From IMG/VR virus record IMGVR_UViG_3300021407_000028, positions 1-37,989 of that record: a DNA stretch of 37,989 nucleotides. One strand, written 5' to 3'. Shown one piece after another: positions 36,076-37,989 of this stretch (its first letter is position 1; every line of letters starts with the position of its first letter). The notes under the pieces are model-generated. The model made no database searches and was not told where the DNA came from. It saw only the letters and a program-made list of their open reading frames with translations. The position numbers and the translations under genes were made by a program. The DNA comes from a virus.

Positions 36076-36344
36076 TGGCCATTCCCCTGCATCACCACAT
36101 TGCCGCCGTTATCCATGAGCCGCCAATAATCCGCACCGTCTGGCAGCGTCGGCGCAGAACCCGTCGCCATCGCTCGAATAGTCGCCTCGCTAACTTTGCC
36201 GGTCTCGACCCATTCGCCATCCGCGGCGAACTCACAGCATGGCGGCATGGTGCCGTGATAAAACCGCAAGACCGCAAGACTGCCGGCATGGCGCACCGTC
36301 TCGCTTAAGAGCCGGCGCTCGAGACTGACGGAGCGCTGGATCAT
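36072..36344 (-). CDS. Small tail-module protein of unknown function
   Basis: Encodes 90 aa from ATG 36344, overlapping the gp10-like stop (ATGA); the longer frame to 36452 has an Arg-rich shadow N terminus. Sequence LLSETVRHAGSLAVLRFYHG, CCEFAADGEWVETG and ATIRAMATGSAPTLPDGADY. No family is recognised. The place after gp10 corresponds to that of the needle gene in P22, but there is no coiled coil here. Confidence 0.65.
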   Translation of the reverse strand: MIQRSVSLERRLLSETVRHAGSLAVLRFYHGTMPPCCEFAADGEWVETGKVSEATIRAMATGSAPTLPDGADYWRLMDNGGNVVMQGNGQ

Positions 36345-37801
36345 GTCGCCCCCGGCGTCACATCCGCCCACGCCCCGTTGAGGGCATGCTCGCCACTGCC
36401 GGACCAGGTGGCGCGGTACACCCGGTCGCGCGCATAGCCAAGCCGGCGCCACTGATATTGGCCGTTGGTCTGGTTATTGATCGTCTGCGGCACGGCGGTG
36501 CCGTAGGTCTGGCCGGCATCATCCGACCAATCGAGACTGATCGTGTCGGGCAACATCGCGGCGCCCGCAAACGACAGCGAAAAGCGGCTGTGGTAGATGC
36601 GCTGGCCGTCGTCCTGCACATGCGCCCAGGAGCGCTGCCGGTGAATCGCCACGCCGTTATCGGTGTAGCCCTTGCGGTCGACCCCATAGATCCGCGCCCC
36701 GGTACGATCCCCCGCGATGATCTGGTTTATCTTTCCTACAGCAATATCTTCGACACCGCCCCATCCCGACATGCAGAACGGCAGCCACGGTGTCGTCAGG
36801 TCGCTATAGGTGCGCTTATGCCAGAGTTGGGTCGAAGCATCGTAGGCCCACCAGGTAGCACCGGTAGGAAAATAGACACCGATGATCTCATGGCCGCTCA
36901 ACTGATAGGTCATCGCGACCGCATCTTCCAACGTCGGATATGTCGCCCACTCATCCTCGACGGCAAAGGTCGAGATGCGCCTGGCCGAATAGCCCTCGCC
37001 GCGCATCATCAAATTGCGGCCCCAGCGATCCTGGCTCAGCCAATAAATCGCATTGTCGGCGATGACGACGCTATAGGGTGCGACACAGCCCTGCTGCAGG
37101 ATCGAATTGGGCATGCGGGCAAACGGAAATGTCGCCCCGCCCGCATTAAACCAAATTTCGGTCGTGGTGTTGCCGAGCAGCCAAATGTTGTCGTGCAGCG
37201 CGGCGACACAGATCAATAGATCGTTCCAGCCTTCCTTGCCGGCGAAATAGGTCGGATCGAACGGCAACAGCACATTGCTGGTGGTCGAGTAAAAGCTCGG
37301 GGTGCCCGGCGAGTTGAAGATCAGAAACGTATCGATAAAGTCGACCCTGGTGCTGCCGTAGAACGCAGGATCGCTGATCGCGATAATCGTTCCGCTGTTG
37401 ATCGAGGTCAGCGGAATATACCAGCCGCCGCCGGGCGTCCCGTCCACGATAACGAGATCGGTCTGGTTGTCGCACATCGAGACCGGCTTGCCGGTATCGC
37501 TCGGCAGATTGCCGAGAAACACATAGGACGAACTCGTGTTTCCGGGGCCATGCCAACTGATCACGTTTGTGCCGATGACGATAACGATCGCGCCGTTGGA
37601 AGTTTCGTAAATACCGCGGACAAAGCCGGTAAATTGACTGCTGAAATCCGACAGCAGGGTCAGGCCCGGCCCGGGATAATGAGTCACCGGGAACGGCGCG
37701 TCCTGCGGGTTCGACTCCGGATAGAGATTGATGCAGACCTGCGCATTGGCGATCGGCGAGCGCGCCTGGTAGGCCCCCTGATGAAGACTTAATTTTGTCA
37801 C
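36341..37801 (-). CDS. P22 gp10-like packaged DNA stabilization protein
   Basis: A 486-aa protein from GTG 37801 whose start overlaps the TGA of the coiled-coil gene (GTGA). It begins MTKLSLHQGAYQARSPIANA and CINLYPESNPQDAP, the hallmark N terminus of gp10-type tail hub proteins. The rest has repeated beta-propeller-like segments (DNIWLLGNTTTEIWF, DNAIYWLSQDRWGRN, WWAYDASTQLWHKRTYSD). Length is close to P22 gp10 (472 aa). It plugs the tail tube under gp4 and contacts the needle. High confidence from N-terminal pattern plus order. Confidence 0.88.
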   Translation of the reverse strand: MTKLSLHQGAYQARSPIANAQVCINLYPESNPQDAPFPVTHYPGPGLTLLSDFSSQFTGFVRGIYETSNGAIVIVIGTNVISWHGPGNTSSSYVFLGNLPSDTGKPVSMCDNQTDLVIVDGTPGGGWYIPLTSINSGTIIAISDPAFYGSTRVDFIDTFLIFNSPGTPSFYSTTSNVLLPFDPTYFAGKEGWNDLLICVAALHDNIWLLGNTTTEIWFNAGGATFPFARMPNSILQQGCVAPYSVVIADNAIYWLSQDRWGRNLMMRGEGYSARRISTFAVEDEWATYPTLEDAVAMTYQLSGHEIIGVYFPTGATWWAYDASTQLWHKRTYSDLTTPWLPFCMSGWGGVEDIAVGKINQIIAGDRTGARIYGVDRKGYTDNGVAIHRQRSWAHVQDDGQRIYHSRFSLSFAGAAMLPDTISLDWSDDAGQTYGTAVPQTINNQTNGQYQWRRLGYARDRVYRATWSGSGEHALNGAWADVTPGAT

Positions 37802-37989
37802 GGCGCCTCTCCACCAAGGCGCTTTTCTATCTCCATAACTCGTTGCAATAAGTGGGCGACCGTCGCGAGCGGGGCAAACTCGAGGCGGTTGGCGTTGCGG
37901 TCGTGCCCCAGCGCCAGCTTGCGCAGAATGTCGACCTCGTGGCGCAAGCCGATCGCCTGGCCCAACGCCATCTTGGAACGCATCATCGT
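37798..37989 (-). CDS. Coiled-coil protein, 3' part (continues at the left end of the window)
   Basis: C-terminal 63 codons of the gene whose 5' part lies at 1-596, ending HLLQRVMEIEKRLGGEAP and stop at 37798-37800. In the overlapping stretch three codons differ from the left copy and all change the amino acid (Pro/Thr, Phe/Val, Pro/His), near the end of the shared region. The stop overlaps the gp10-like GTG start. Confidence 0.8.
   Translation of the reverse strand, partial: TMMRSKMALGQAIGLRHEVDILRKLALGHDRNANRLEFAPLATVAHLLQRVMEIEKRLGGEAP
37844..37989. repeat. Right copy of the terminal overlap (circular closure)
   Basis: Partner of positions 1-146; see there. The three differing bases lie at 37853, 37860 and 37863. 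Confidence 0.93.

Noticed and set aside
1-37989. tRNA or rRNA genes
   Set aside because: No cloverleaf-like or conserved rRNA segment was noticed on reading. A dedicated tRNA scan was not possible, so this is only a negative impression.

Overview
This window is essentially one complete temperate podovirus-type phage genome (or an integrated copy closed into a circle). Positions 1-146 recur at 37844-37989 at a constant offset of 37,843 bp. They are identical over the last 126 bases and carry three substitutions in the first 20. This fits a circular or circularly permuted molecule of about 37.84 kb, with one gene broken across the window ends. Base composition is GC-rich. The small accessory families (an HTH protein of the 'KGML.RGD.Q.DI..WFG.N.GRI' type, a DUF6582-like protein and YdaS-like Cro) suggest an alphaproteobacterial host, probably rhizobial. 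That host call is inference.

The genome has two divergent arms around a switch at about 17.0 kb. The leftward arm (minus strand) starts with a YdaS/Cro-like regulator (17015) and runs through two small membrane proteins, a VRR-NUC nuclease, a DUF1376-type replication protein with an origin-like repeat cluster inside it, a helicase-loader-like protein, an MT-A70 methyltransferase, an HTH protein and a candidate small terminase, then TerL, an Ig-domain protein and a zinc-ribbon protein. It continues into a P22-like head and tail module: portal, two Gln-rich proteins, a DUF7178-like protein, scaffold, coat and gp4-like protein. Crossing the closure point, it continues with a gp10-like protein, a first fibre, an Asp/Asn beta-hydroxylase-like protein, a GNAT acetyltransferase, three ejection proteins (gp7/gp20/gp16 order), an S74 tail fibre and small genes ending near 24.0 kb. 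Most neighbours overlap by ATGA or TGATG, so translation is probably coupled along the arm.

The rightward arm (plus strand) holds a CI/Xre-type repressor whose reading frame is broken at a GGGG run, small zinc-ribbon proteins, a YqaJ-type exonuclease, an ERF annealing protein, four tandem paralogous small genes, a DUF1367-like protein, an excisionase-like HTH protein and a tyrosine integrase. Two plus-strand genes lie as antisense islands inside the late arm: a proline-rich protein (3395-4012) and a membrane protein (26846-27229).

The most interesting signals are as follows. A 17-bp operator motif (GCTTACCNNNGGTAAGC) recurs at the switch and at two downstream promoters, within a longer conserved module. 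Two apparent -1 frameshifts both occur at A-GGGG-C, in the repressor and in a zinc-ribbon gene. A lambda-O-like origin candidate lies inside the replication gene. A HhH-glycosylase-like motif is present in the DUF7178-like protein. A hydroxylase/acetyltransferase pair sits in the ejection module. A 10-codon ORF precisely links a zinc-ribbon gene to TerL. No recognisable endolysin was found.
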